A stretch of 64,000 nt of DNA from Gambelia wislizenii (GCA_030847615.1 JAUMIR010000005.1:172078596-172142595); one strand, 5' to 3'. Numbered from the stretch's first letter, positions 10,480-22,368 are shown. The notes: generated by a model not told the origin, from the sequence alone. Translations and numbers: made by a program.

Positions 10480-11352
10480 CAACCCTTTTTTGTTATTCCT
10501 TGCTTGCCTGGCCATTTTGAGCTTAGGCTTTCCTTACACTATTCCTGCTACACATCCCACACCTGGTCCTATATCCCAGCCAACTTGTCTGACAGCCACC
10601 CATGCTGTTTGAGCCGCTTGGTCTCAGTCCTTCCCCCATGGCCAAAACATGCCCGTCACCAGCCCAGGTTCCTGCAATTTTCTGAAGATTGTAATAATCA
10701 CCTGTGTCTCTTCTCTGATGGTGAAATGATAGCTTTGTCTGTCTTGCTGGTGGGGGTTCCAGCCCTGGCATTATATGATGGCATGGAAATAAACAGGCTG
10801 GCCTGTGCTCTTGTTAAGAATATCAACACTATATCCCGTGCCCTCTCCTTGCTAAATAAAGTACAATGAGACTTGAGAAATGCCACCCTAGAAAACCGGA
10901 CTGGCATAGACTATCTCTTCTTTCTTCATCACCTGGGTTGTGAAGTACACCAAAAACTCTGTTGTTTTAATCTCACAGAAAATAGCAATCCCATCGATGC
11001 CCAGATCCATACCGTGCATGGCATAGTAGCAGACATAAATCAGGGCCGAGACACCTGGTACGATTGGCTGACCTCAGGCTCCCCAATGTTAGTTGGCTAA
11101 AGGGCTTGTTTGTTATGTTCCTACCAGTCCTATTTACAGTGATCCTGCTATGCCTCTGCATTCCTTGCCTGTTGAGGGGCTTGATTGATCTATTTTATAG
11201 GTCTGCTAGTAGAACTGCTGCATTCTATGCTCTAATGGTTCAGAAGGATCTTAATTGACCTGTCTTCTGTATTTTGTGTTACACGCTTCAATAGCTATGC
11301 TCCTATGGTAAATACTATAATTATTCTGAAATTAAGCATTTAAAGGGGGGAG
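10480..11352 (+). pseudogene. env: Endogenous retrovirus env, TM-subunit remnant
   Basis: Three pieces of a retroviral envelope lie on the plus strand: 10504-10869, then 10873-11097 in the same frame after a TGA stop, then 11064-11258 in another frame. The middle piece has the CX6CC disulphide motif (CEVHQKLCC, about 10939-10965) followed by an N-glycosylation site, as in gamma-type retroviral transmembrane subunits. The third piece holds one long hydrophobic segment (about 11106-11170) with a short tail, the membrane anchor. A hydrophobic SVLLVGVPALAL at about 10735-10775 could be the fusion peptide. The surface subunit, pol, gag and 5' LTR are absent. An AAAGGGGGGA polypurine tract (11342-11351) precedes the LTR. 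It is non-functional because of the stop, frameshift and truncation. Confidence 0.85.
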
Positions 11353-11802
11353 TGTGGTAGCTATGTAGAGGGTCAGATTAGAGAACCATGATATGCCTCT
11401 AAAAGTCTCTTTTCTGAGCACAATTTCCAGCTCATGTTGCAAGCTGATGCTGACGCTGAAATACTAATGTAACTGTCTGTTCTGTCAAGAAGCCCTTTGT
11501 GGTCAAAAAGTCGCCAACCTAGTTATCTTGTCCTATACTGTTTTGTAACTGATTTCCTAAAATGTAAACATTATCACAAAAAAGGGGAGTTCTAAGACAA
11601 CATTGGAAACCACAGAGGGCAGGAAAATTGTCTGCTGCCTGTATGTCACAATGCAATCACTCATCTATAAAAGTATTTTGCAAAGGGGACTCTGGGCTCT
11701 TGGTAGTTTGGAAATTCATTTCCACTGAGAGACTGTGCATAATTTTGGAATAAACTCACTTTCCGTATCTCTGTGGGTCTTGTTTCCGTGATTTCTGCAA
11801 CA
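11353..11802 (+). mobile_element. ERV 3' LTR
   Basis: It starts TGTGGTAG immediately after the polypurine tract and ends TGCAACA, 450 bp in all. A TATA-like CTATAAAAG sits near 11665 and AATAAA near 11748, giving a plausible U3-R-U5 order on the plus strand. Being next to env it must be the 3' LTR. CR1 sequence resumes directly after it. No 5' partner is present in the window, so the left end was lost. Confidence 0.8.
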
Positions 11803-12655
11803 CTACTACAATGTTGTTTTTATTTCTTTTGTCTATTTATTTTTACTCAAATGCTCTCCACTAATTCAGTCTGATCACTTGTGTGGACTTCTGTACAAGT
11901 GAATTTGTCTTTAACATATAATGCTACCACCTCTTTTTTCTATTCTTTTTTATCAGAATATGTCCCTCAATTGTTATATTCTAATCATAGGCATCATCAT
12001 ACCAAGTCTCTGTTACACCTATAAAATCATATTTATCTTCCTGCACTAGGGCTTCAAGCTCATCTTGTTTGTTTGCCAAATTCTGTGAATTCGTGTATGA
12101 ACATCTAAAGTGTTGCTTATTCTCATCTTTTATCCTACTGTGACATTTACTGTAGCTCCAATTGTCTCCTCAGCTTCTCCTCTCTAGAATTCATATCCTT
12201 GTGTTTAGAGCTTACTTTTGGACAGATTAAGTTATCACCTCCAACCACCCAAGTTAGGTTAGTTTAAAGCCCTCTTGATCAGATTTGCCATGATTTTGCT
12301 AAGACATTCTTCCCAGTCTTTGTGAGGTTAGCCCATCTGTAGCTAGAACTCCTTTGTCTAAGAAGTGAAGACAACGGTCCTAGAAGTCAAACCTCTCCCA
12401 TCAACACAATCTGCATAGCCAGACATTCACCTGCCATATCTTCCTGTCCCTGTATGATCCTCTATCTTTCACTGGCAGAATTGGTGAGAATACCACCTGT
12501 GTTTCTGAATTCTTCACTTTCCTGCCCATGGCTTGATTGTCCAAGATGATTTCCTCAAAGGTCTTCTTTGCAGTGTGAATGGTGCCCACATGAATCAGAA
12601 GAAAGGAGTACTGCACTCTACGGTGAACTCGCCACTGGTCAGTGTAAGAGGGGCA
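11803..12655 (-). mobile_element. CR1 LINE, ORF1 esterase-like region and ORF2 endonuclease start
   Basis: On the minus strand, 12655 down to about 12400 encodes the CR1 ORF1 esterase-like block: LLIHVGT is the usual HVGTND motif with the ND replaced, and QVVFSPILPV and RDRKIWQVNVWL follow. From about 12060 to 11803 the ORF2 endonuclease start is visible (LEALVQEDKYDFIGVTETW), including the catalytic-type E in TETW. The frames are interrupted by stops. The part of ORF2 between this point and the RT piece at 10.44 kb is missing where the ERV sits, so about 400 residues were deleted. Confidence 0.75.
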
Positions 12656-12997
12656 CTCCAAAAAAGTGATACAAAGACTCCTGAAACAACATCGCAGGCC
12701 CGGCCAAATTGATTACCAACAATGGTCCGCCCTGGCCACGCATCGGGAGGCATGGAGACGCACCATCCATAATGCTGCAGCCTTATTTGAGAACTCACGC
12801 CGAACAAGTCTTGAAGAGAAATGACAACGCAGAAAGAATCACAACCTGGAAACATCACCCAAGGAGACCTTCTGCTGTGCTTTCTCCAACCGGACTTGTT
12901 TATCTCAGATTGGCCTTTTTAGTCACCAGCACACTTGCAGAAAGTGCGAGATGAGTCCTTCCTGAATCTTCGTTTGCGAAGAAAAGCCAGAGAGAGA
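12656..12997 (+). mobile_element. LINE ORF2 C-terminus plus 3' tail, family Z copy 1
   Basis: The plus strand encodes the end of a non-LTR retrotransposon polyprotein: a WSALATHREAWRRTIHNAAA block, a basic stretch, then a terminal zinc finger of the form C-x2-C...IGLFSHQ. In this copy the second Cys is Ser (CAFSN), so the finger is broken, and a TGA interrupts the basic stretch. After the stop a CTTCGTTTGCGAAG hairpin ends the element. A less damaged copy is at 42345-42640. Confidence 0.75.
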
Positions 12998-13008
12998 GAG
13001 AGAGAGAT
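12990..13008. repeat. (AG)n microsatellite
   Basis: Nine AG units directly follow the GCCAGAGAGAG end of the LINE tail and probably expanded from it. Confidence 0.9.
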
Positions 13009-13859
13009 GTTATTATGTAGGGTAACCAGCAGTGCATCAGAAAATGCACAAAAGTCCCAACATGCATTGCTCCTGCTGTGTACTAGGACACCAGGTAGGG
13101 AGAGCTGATGCACATCAGTGGATCCTGATGTACATTGGGACACTCTTGCTGGCATCCTGTTAAGCATCTTTGCAATTCACTTACAGGATTTCTTAGTGTC
13201 TCTGCTACATAGCTAAATCTACACAAAGATATGTAATATAGACCATCATAGAGATTTCAGGCTCTGCTTCTGTTAAAACAAATATTTTTATCATATACCA
13301 CTCTGATAATTCTATTGAAGGACTCAGAAATTTAAATGAATATACATTACCATAAGCATTACTATTTTCAGTCAGCTTGAACCATGGTTATATTTCACCT
13401 AAACAGGAAAATGATTGTGAAGGTAATTACTACACTTCTGTTAGTGATAAAGGTTGTACAACTGTCCTGATCCACTACCAATTTGTTCTCTTGCACAGTG
13501 GGAGCCCCTGTTGTGGTATTAACAGGACATCTTGCACAGTCCCTGTTGTGTACCAACAGAATTCACTAGCATGGTTGCATAGCGTGTCACTGACGTAGTG
13601 TTATCATTTTAAACATCACAGCCACTGATGCAGGATCTCAGCTATTCTTAAGAGTGACCTTATAAATTTACTAAAAATGTAATAGACCAATGTCTTTCAA
13701 ATATTGATGAAGACATCAATATGAAGGGAGACACTGGCTGCTATCCTGCATGTATCAACATAGATTAGTGGTTCTGCTGGTCATTCACTGACCCATGGTC
13801 TTGTACCCCCCCTCCCTCCATCCTGTGCCTGGTGAGAGTGGAGGTGGGGGGTCAGATAA
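13009..13859. other. Unassigned sequence
   Basis: No gene or repeat is recognised. A short reading frame at 13377-13598 has no recognisable domain. Confidence 0.5.
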
Positions 13860-14700
13860 ATTTATTTATTTATTTATTACCTGCCTCTCCCCAAGGCTTG
13901 AAGCAGGGTACAATATGAATTAAAATACAAATACATAACGTAAAATAATTAGAGCACACAGGTAAAAACACATAGGATTAAAACAAACATTAAATTAAAA
14001 TCATCCTTACAAATTTAAAAGTCATAGAGTAAATTCAACTGGGTAGGTGTGCCAGAAGAGATAGGTCTTTAGGGCTCTGTCCATGTGGGTCGTAGGAGGG
14101 GGAACTATCCTGTGCCCTTCATTCTCAGAGTTGTAAACAACTGATTTCTCCATTGCTATGCCATCTACCTGACCATTCGGAGAGGTTCTATGTCAAATTC
14201 TTACTAGAGGATAAATGTCCTAATATTACCTTGTCATTTGCTACGTTCTTATCTGTGTTCATCAAGGCCAGTGAGAGGGAAGTTAATAGGTGAATAGGTG
14301 GGTGAGCTGCTAAAAAGTCTATTAATAAGTATCCTAATGGTATTGATTTTGTATTATGGTTTTATCTATTAATGTACATCATGTCTGTTGTTTGATGGGT
14401 CTATGGACTGTATGATTAAATTGACTGACTGATTGATTGATTGGTCTTTAGTGCTGTTTTCAATTCTGACAGCATATTTAGCTGTCGAATCTCTTCCAGC
14501 AAGTCATTCCACAGTCTGGGGGTGGCTGTCAAAAAGGTCCTCTGAATGACAGTTGCCAGTCTAGTCCTGGATGGTTGAAGTAAATGTCCCATGAAGGACC
14601 TGGGTGTATGGGGCAGATTGTATAGGAGAAGGTGATCCTGAAGGTAACCTGGACCCAAACCATGTAGGGCTTTAAAGTTAATTACCAACACTTTGTACTT
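13860..14700 (-). mobile_element. L2/CR1-group LINE 3' region
   Basis: The minus strand at 14691-14416 encodes the ORF2 C-terminal motif of L2/Rex-like elements: FKALHGLGPGYLQD, then RTFLTATPRLWNDL and LKTALK. The 3' untranslated side reaches an ATTT repeat at 13861-13885 beside ACCTGCCTCTCCCC, typical of L2-like tails. Between 14100 and 14430 is sequence I cannot place, perhaps an insertion, because GGTCTTTAG words occur on both sides (14063 and 14443). There is a TGAT run at about 14420-14440. Confidence 0.7.
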
Positions 14701-14739
14701 TGCCTAGAAACTAATTGGCAGCTTTATGTCCCCATAGTC

Positions 14740-14910
14740 AAACAGGAAGGAATTACATCATTTGCAAAGGTCCTCCAGAGTCCTCTTGAGGTCTCAGCAG
14801 ATGATGAAATCATTTTGCATCTGGCTATGAGGACATAGCCAGATGCTTCTGAGATCTCCCTCACTCTCCCCCTTATGCAGAATAGCTGTGGGAGGGGGGC
14901 AAGTCATTGC
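14740..14910. repeat. Dispersed GCATCTGGCTATG hairpin repeat, copy 2
   Basis: GCATCTGGCTATG (14817-14829) and CATAGCCAGATGC (14834-14846) form a perfect 13-bp stem with a 4-base loop. Flanking CCTCCAGAG and pyrimidine-rich text resembles the 6.0-kb copy. The ends of the repeat are undefined. Confidence 0.7.
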
Positions 14911-15124
14911 AGAGGAAGGAAGGGAATTTAAACATCCACAGTGGGGAAAAAAGAGACATACACAAGTATAATGTAAACTAAATAGAGGCACATGCCACTG
15001 ACTAGAGACATATACCACTAATGGGATGTCAGCCACCTTGTGATATTGCTGTGATCATTTATTGTATAATCATTCCCTTTAGAGTATTTTAAAACAAGAA
15101 GATAATTCCTGTGTGCCTACCTTC

Positions 15125-15580
15125 ACTGAGGGCTTTATCAGACGAGCCTCTTAAAAGCGTTCTTTTGCTGGCATTAAAAATTCATTTTTATGCCAGCAAA
15201 AGAATGCCCCCCACCACCACCACACTCACCTCTAATCGCAGCAAAGGCTTCCATGGCAATGAAAGAGGAAGTGAATGGAGCTCCAGTCACTTTCTTTTTT
15301 GAAATCCCACAGATTATCACAAGACTTCATTGTGTGGGAAATTTAAAAAAAAACTAAGCCAGAAAAACTTTTAAAAAGCACATACACACATTTTAAAAGT
15401 CCCAAGTGACCTGGGGAGGGTCATAAAAAGTGTGTCACTTACCCGGCTGTTGCAATTTCACCCAGAAGTGTTTGTGCTGGACTGGCCATTGGCACTGCAT
15501 TGATGTGAGTACAATGGTGCAAGGTTTCACATGCTGGCAATGTCAGCACAAAAGCACCATGAGAGATCTATGGACAGCTT
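15125..15580 (-). mobile_element. hAT-like family A MITE, copy 1
   Basis: It begins with TTATCAGACG and a subterminal hairpin (TTCTTTTGCTGGCAT against ATGCCAGCAAAAGAA). It runs through AAAAAGTGTGTCACTTACC, the inverse of GTAAGTGACACACTTTTTA at 29.5 kb, and CATTGATGTGAG near 15500. This order matches the plus-strand copies at 29.3 and 38.6 kb in reverse. No coding region; the right end is vague. Confidence 0.65.
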
Positions 15581-17199
15581 AAGCAGTCAAGAAAAACTAC
15601 AGGTTTTGGTGGGGACATAACCACAAAATAGCAATGCCATCTGATATGTGCGCCCTTTTGCGGTAATGTGCCATCTATGAAGCTGTATTTTACGTGTCTG
15701 TTAAAGTCCTGAGACTCAGTGGTGGCAGGTCACTTCCATGTAACTGGGGGTGGTGAATCTATTTCAGGCTATGGTTCAGACTTCACAAGAACTAAATCTG
15801 TTTGGGGAATCAGGTTCATTACCTTGGAGAGCACCTTTAAATTTCAGACTAAAACCCGGATCACATTCATTTGTCCACTGATATGGAAGCCACAAGTAAC
15901 TGAACCTGATTCTAATGCTTTGCTTATATCTAAAGACAATAACATGTATACAAGACAGGCAGAATGAAATGAACTGACAGGATGCATTAGGCCAAAAAAG
16001 AAGAGAGAGCTCTCAGAGACAGTTTTGAGATAACAGGATGGACTCTTAGGTTAAAAATCTAGGCGAGCAATAAAGTACCAGTTTTTTATCTTAGTAATTT
16101 AAACAACAACAAATAGCTCCACAAGTTGTCTTTATTATGTGTTCAAGAACAGAAACAGCCAAAGACACTTCTTGAGTTTCTAATTTGTAAATATATTGTA
16201 TCAGAATGCCTTCACCTTGTTTATATATCTCTCAATTTGCAATCTGGATGCGAAAGTGGCAGACACTGCACAATACGCACACAATATCTATTTTATTGTG
16301 TTTCATTATTGTGATCCAATTTCCAAATGCACAGATATGACAGGCATATTTCAGTATCATGTTGGACATTAAGTTAGAAAGATGATTTGATGTGCTACCA
16401 TATCTGCAAATAAGATGCAAGCCAGAGGGAAAGATTAAGAACAATAAGTGTGAATCTGCATATATCAGCTTCTTTAAAATTGAATGTGGTAAAACATAAT
16501 CATGCCCTGGCATAAGCTATGTTTCCTTGGGCTGTGGTTTCAAACTCTCTAAATCCAGTTCCTTGTTCTAGAGTTGTTTTGCCTTCAGTGAAGCTCCAAA
16601 GACATTATTGATTGACAAAGTTATTCTTTTCTTTTCAAGGGAGTTTTGTTGCCTTCAACTGTTGCCCTAACAGTGAATAACAAATAGACACGGGCGAAGC
16701 AATTAACAGCAAGCAGAGAAAAATAAACATTTAAAAGCTAGGATTGGACAAACCAATCTATTTCCAGTCAATGCCATTTTCACATGTGTTCACTCTTAAG
16801 TCAGTTCTGTCCTGTTTCTGCATCAGGCTATATAGTTGCTGCTGGGGCCATTTTAATAAAAAAAAATGCCTTTAAATACCCATTTCTAAATGTGTATTTC
16901 TAAATGGCATTTCTAAATACATTTTCTTACAAAACACACACAGCTAAACTGATTTTTTTAAAAAAATTTGGGGGCTGTACAGAAACATGGAGAACTTAGT
17001 CCCAATGCACACATCATTGTGGAAGTTATGGTTCAGGTTAGGTCATACTGGAATTCATAAATCTCAAATTCCTCAAATATACATCATTTTATGAAATAAG
17101 TCAAGTGGTTGAGTCTATTGGCTTGTGGATTAAGGTTGAGCTCCTGCATCAGAGACACATAGCATGAATGTTTTGCAGGTGGAATTATACCATGCTTTC
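15581..17199. other. Unassigned sequence
   Basis: No gene is recognised. A short frame at 15719-15967 has no domain. Around 16857-16970 are A/T-rich runs and a partial duplication of CATTTCTAAAT words. Confidence 0.5.
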
Positions 17200-17345
17200 T
17201 CCCTCCTCTCCTCATAAACTGATCTTTCAAATGCTGCCCATCCCTGACATGACCATACAGTTGCTGGTGTAGAGCAGAGGACATCCAAGAAGCATCTGGC
17301 TATGTCCCTGTAGCCAGATGCACAATGGTGTAGGCAACATCTGGG
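17200..17345. repeat. Dispersed GCATCTGGCTATG hairpin repeat, copy 3
   Basis: GCATCTGGCTATG (17292-17304) pairs with TAGCCAGATGC (17311-17321) across a 6-base loop. Surrounding text (CATCCAAGA before it, CACAATGG after it) differs from copy 2, so the conserved part seems to be the hairpin itself. Confidence 0.65.
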
Positions 17346-18041
17346 ATTTCCCAAGGTTTCACCAGAGGTTTTAGAGAATGGCATCATCATTGCACATATA
17401 GAGACATAAACCGACTCTGTTCAGATGCCCCCATGCTCTATCAGGCACTATATGGCCATATCATGGAATGGAGATCATAGAAAGGTGGGTTTATAGAGGT
17501 GTTTGATCATTGTATGAGGGAGGTAGAGGATTCCAACCTTCACATTGACCAAAAGGTTTGAGGGATTCCCTGAACCCTCCACCTCCCAAATTTGTGGTGG
17601 GGGCAAAATGCCTCCAAAAACACATTGCTGTTCCTGAAAGCCTGAACTAACAATAGATTTGATTTAAATACCTGAACCCCATTAGCCCTGAAAATTCTGG
17701 GGAAAAAAGCACTACTATTTGTTATATTTTATATTTTATCATTTTACTTATATCTCATCTTTCTCCTGGGACAGCTCAGACAAACAACTGAGATAAACAG
17801 AGAAGATACAACTGGAAATGAGTTCTGGTTGCAAATGCCATGGCTACAAAAGGGGCAAAAGTAAACACCTTCATCTGCTGATTGTTGCCTATCATGGGGT
17901 AGAGCAGAAGTGGACACCTTCTCAGCCACAAAAATGGGCAGGAAGCCAAATGCAGCCTGCATATTTTCCAAATATTGAAGTACTAAAATCAATGAGAGTA
18001 TGGTTCACATTTCTGGTGAACAATGAAGTTCATTGAGTGAT
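17346..18041. other. Unassigned sequence
   Basis: No gene is recognised. A reading frame on each strand at about 17744-18036 lacks any known motif. Confidence 0.5.
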
Positions 18042-18213
18042 TGGCAGTGGAACGTGCTACCTTGTAGTGTGGAGGAGTCTCCTTCTTTGGAGGTTTTTTG
18101 ACCGAGGCTGGATGGCCATCTGTTGGGCATGCTTTGAATGTGTACTTCTGCATGGCAGTAGGTTGGACTGGATGGCCCTTGTGGTCTCTTCTACTTCTAT
18201 GATTCTATGATTC
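18042..18213 (+). mobile_element. CR1 LINE 3' end
   Basis: It ends in CTATGATTCTATGATT, the CR1 3' microsatellite, preceded by GGTTGGACTGGATGGCCC and TGTGGTCTCTTC. Only about 170 bp of the untranslated 3' end is present; it is 5' truncated. Confidence 0.85.
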
Positions 18214-20155
18214 CATCTTAGGCAGTCATCCTCTCTCCATGCTAATATAATGATTTTTTCTTGAGATTGCTTGAGGGGGAATACCACACTGATTGCCCAC
18301 AGGCTGGGAGAGCACGCTCACATCACCACCTGACTTGCCATCTTTGGCCTTCCAAACTTCTGCATAAATATGCTGGCAAAACTTAATGCTCTGTGAGCTT
18401 CAACTTGGACTTTGGATGCAGTGTTCCCTTAGTTTATTTGTGTTCTTCCATGTATTCTGGCCTCTCAGGGCAGCATACAGAAAAAAGCTGGGATTCCGTA
18501 CTGCAGATATAGATTTGTAGCCTAGTATTATGGATCTGTAAGTGATGCCTATTCCTGAAGATAAGTATTCACAATCATGGCACTATTGCCATGAGTGTAA
18601 AATTCTCTCAGTCCTACCTCAATGACCATCATCCACTGTGAATGATGGAGGTCTGTTCTACTATTAATCAGGGCTCAGTGGACTGATGTTTGCACCCCCT
18701 CCTGCCAGTTAACTCCAGTGTGAGGAAGGATTCTGGCAAGGAGATCATTGGTGGGAAGGGGATAGAAACATCACTCTGCTGTGCCCCAACTGACATGAGA
18801 ACCACGTCTATTCCTTGCAGCATCTGGTAACCATAAAATTAGGATAAGGGGTTGGGCCAGGAGATTGTCAAGTAACTGATCTCAGATCTTGGCCAGAATC
18901 CAATAAATTTTTTAAAACAATTCCAAAAATTAAAATGATGAAAATAATTTAAATAGACTAGAAGAATAGTTAACAAGTTAAGATGATAAGGTAGGTTTGA
19001 AATTATATGCATGTTGGAATAATCAGTTGGGGATGGGCAAGGCTTTAATAAAAAGCCATGCAGATTGGAAATAAATAAGGCATGACTATTGAGATGCCAG
19101 AGCCAGAAAGGCCTCCATCCCTTTTTCTCTCATACTGTATTGCCACCACTGGTGGACCCAGAAGAGCCCCATTAGTCCTTGGACAGGCATGTATGGAGAA
19201 AAGCACTTTGTCAAAGTCCCAAACCATTAAAGGTTTTGAATGCCACCTCAAGCACTTTGAATCTAGACTGGACGCATACTGGATGAGGTTCTGTTAAGAC
19301 TGGTGTTATATGATGTCTAAATGGTGTCTGTCAATTAACACAGAGAAAGTTAGAGAAGTCTAAGTGCAACATAAATTATTTTGGCTTACGTTAGTCACAA
19401 TTGGTTTCCCACTTGTCTTGAGGCCACAGAAGTGGGACTATTTCACTCTTGATGAGGAACATATTTTATTTCCTCGGTCACCGTTACTGTTTTTTGTTGT
19501 TTGTTTTGTGGAGAAGAGAGGGGATTATTTTGTTTATCAGTATGAGGTTTTTTAACCCATGTAAATGTCTGGAATCAATACTGCTCATGGAAAGGATGAG
19601 CAATAAAAGGCAGTATTTGCGTTTTCCATGAAGAATGGATGTTGGCAGATATTCTATTTCACAATGTAAAGGAATGAAAAGACCAACTCCAGCTGAGACA
19701 TTTCATCTTGTGCCAGAGAAATGATCAGAAAAAGGATCTGCTAAATAAAGACCAAAATCAGCTTGCATCAAGAGAAATCAGCTGTGTCAAGAAATATGGA
19801 GACATCTCACTCGATAAAGCCTACTGAGATTTTATATACACAGAATGGCTCCATAAAATTCTTCATCTGTCCTATGAAAATTGTAATGATCTGGGGCTTC
19901 CTGTGTTTCAAATCTAGCATTAAAAAAATTCCACAGAACTCTTGACTTGCTGGCATTTTTCACATGATAGCAGGTGGCTTGCTCCAGGAATGTAGTGTTT
20001 TCAGAATGCAGTGGTATAGAAATGAAAGACAAACAGAAGTCTTCCCTAAAGCCAAAACTGGCAGTTTAACAAAACAAAGTTTGATTCATGATCACCACCT
20101 TTGGTTTCTAATAATCAGATGGAAAGCATTATTGTTGGGAGGAAGAAACCCATAT
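18214..20155. other. Unassigned sequence, possible L2 fragment at 19.2 kb
   Basis: No gene is recognised. About 19190-19300 contains AAGGTTTTGAATGCCACCTC and CAAGCACTTTGAATCTAGAC, words resembling the region upstream of L2-like 3' ends, so an old L2 fragment is possible. The other short frames (19364-19555, 19763-19945) have no recognised domain. Confidence 0.4.
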
Positions 20156-20525
20156 AGAAACATAGAATCTTAGAGTTGGAAGGTCCATCTAATCCAACCT
20201 GCTGCCATGCAGGAGTACAATAATGAAGCACTCCTGATAGATGCCCACCCAACCTCTGTTTACAGACCTCCAATGAAGAAGAGTCCACCGCCATCCAAGC
20301 AGTCTATTCCACTGCCAAACATCTCTTACAGTAAAGTTCTTCCTAATATTTAGGTGGAATCTCCTTTCTTGTAATTTGAATCCATTGGTTCATGGTCTAG
20401 TCTGCTGAGCAGCAGAAAACAAACTCACTCCATCTTCTATATGACATCCTTTCAATTTTTAAAGATGGCTATCATGAAACATCTCATTCTTGTTTTCTCC
20501 AAGCTAAATGCATGACAAATACACA
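20156..20525 (-). mobile_element. CR1 LINE 3' end
   Basis: AGAAACATAGAATCTTAGAG at the left is the inverse CR1 tail. TCTATTCCACTGCCAAACA and GTTCTTCCTAATATTTAGG follow as in other CR1 3' regions. About 370 bp, 5' truncated. Another CR1 tail begins only about 90 bp further on. Confidence 0.85.
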
Positions 20526-20591
20526 ATAAATGGTATATTAAGTAAATCAGAAAATAACATGTATGTGTGTGATCCAGGAATACACATACTT

Positions 20592-20930
20592 TAATAAATA
20601 AATAAATAAATAAATTCATAGAATAAGAGAGTTGGAAGGGGTCCCTTAAGCCATTAAGTCCAATCCTCTGCTCAGTGCAGGAACCCCAGCTAGAGCATCT
20701 TTAGCAGATAGCTATCCAACTTCTTCTTGAAGATGTCCAGAAAAAAAGATCTCACCATCTGTCTAAGTATTTATTTTCATTGTCAAATTGCTCTTATGGT
20801 CCAGAGGTTCTTTCTAATGTTCAATCAAAAGTTACCCTCCTGTAATTTAAAACCGTTAAACCTGGTCCTACTCTCTGGAGCAGCAGAGAACAACCCACCA
20901 GTCTCTTTTCTGTGACAATCTTAGAACATA
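20592..20930 (-). mobile_element. CR1 LINE 3' end with (AAAT)n tail
   Basis: An AATAAATAAATA run (20592-20614) is followed by TTCATAGAATAAGAGAGTTG and GGAAGGGGTCCC, the inverse CR1 3' end. The body runs through TGTTCAATCAAAAGTTACCC to about 20930. The left microsatellite lies at the 3' side and probably grew from the tail repeat. Confidence 0.85.
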
Positions 20931-21424
20931 AGAATGAAAACAGCCACATATACAGTAACTGTACCTGCTAATTTCCAAACATCTGTCTGAGAAATATAGT
21001 GAATTATGAAGTAGATCCCACAAGTTGCAAAGCAGCTATAGATTGATCAAGATTAGAAAAATAAAAAAAGGAAAATAAGATTTCAAAAATATATATATAT
21101 ATATTTAAAGTGTTGAATGTAGATAGGGCTATGTCAAACCCCAATCCTCAATTTAATGAAATTTTTCACTCCACATAAAAAAGGCATTACTTTATCTGTC
21201 TCTCTGGTGAGGAGAGGCATAATTCTGATAAAACTTTTAATCGGCAGTTATATGGGGCAGTGCCCATCTGTCTGCCTTAAGTGTATGGAATAGCCAAGTG
21301 CTCTTTCATCTTTCTGTTTCTCTCTCTATGTCTTTAAAAATGTATAAAAAGCTCTGTATTCAGCATTTTAGAATTGGCCCATTTTTGCTGATAGTATCTG
21401 GGAACTTTTGATCTATAGGCTTGA
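20931..21424. other. Unassigned AT-rich sequence
   Basis: A short (AT)n run is at 21090-21104. No gene is recognised. Confidence 0.5.
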
Positions 21425-21738
21425 ACTCTTTCAGCCCCTCCTACAAGACTGTCATTAGAAGCCAAAATGACTAAAGTTGAAGTTATTGTATTTTGGACAT
21501 ATTGCGAGATGACATGACTGATCAGAAAAGGCAATAATACTCAGTAAAAGTGGTAAGAAAAAAGAAAGGCGGCATTAAAGGTGAATTGATTTCATCAACG
21601 AAGCAGTGGCCTTGCAGGTGCAAGACCTGAGCAAGGATGTTAACAACAGGCTCCCTTGGAGTAGATTGTACAGATTTTTCATTCATAGGGTCACTGTAAG
21701 TGAAAGAGGACTTGATAGTACATAACAACAAATAAAAC
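21425..21738 (+). mobile_element. RTE (BovB-like) LINE 3' end, copy 1
   Basis: This stretch resembles the C-terminal coding and tail region of the 28.0 and 54.3-kb copies. GAAGCCAAAATGACTAAAGT, then GCAAGACCTGAGCAAGG, then CATAGGGTCACTGTAAGT and ACATAACAACAAAT appear in the same order. No frame remains open. The tail ends at about 21738. Confidence 0.7.
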
Positions 21739-21929
21739 ACATGTGACCAGTATGACTTTACATGGTCACATGAGCATTGCCAGAAAACACGACTATTTGA
21801 GATAAGTCCTGAAATGGTGCAAGCTTAAGCATGTAATTCATCACTTAGTTGCTTCTCAAAGGAAGCAAGGAATACTGTAATTTTAGCAATTTTCTTCCTG
21901 CTGTGAGAATATCTACATAAACCACACAG

Positions 21930-22110
21930 TTTTTGAAGCCTATTGGGAACTAGTCTGCAGAAAATTCACATAGTTTCCCCCCGCCCAGAGAAAACTGCAT
22001 TTTTTGCATACAGGAAAAAGCTTTTTCTCCCTATAAAATAATATCTCTTGTGTAGAAATATTATTTTCTACACAGAGAATGCTTTTTTTCTGTGCAAAAC
22101 AACTACATGT
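21930..22110. repeat. Foldback AT-rich repeat
   Basis: TGTGTAGAAAT (22050-22060) is inverted as ATTTTCTACACA (22064-22075). Outside this, GCATTTTTTGCATACAGG and GCTTTTTTTCTGTGC also pair loosely. Similar words (GTGCAGAAAACAGCATTTT) occur at 23520-23655, at the L1 integration site, suggesting a second copy there. Confidence 0.5.
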
Positions 22111-22368
22111 CAATTTCGCACAATTTGCAACAGGTAATTTATCACGATTTTGACACTATCACCATTATTGTAACTTGCTCCCAATCTACTTTACTGAGCA
22201 TTAGATGCATGAGGAGAATGAGGGCCATTCTGGTGATGATCAAAACACAGTTGAATGATGTCTCCATCAGGTTGGAAAGAGGGTTGGGCCAGGTGGTTAC
22301 TTAGATAAATATAGGTAAGTATACTTAACTAAGTAGGTGATACAAAATTCCAGCCATGTATTCTGTGC

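Noticed and set aside
15719..15967. 82-residue plus-strand frame
   Set aside because: No recognisable domain or neighbouring exon structure.
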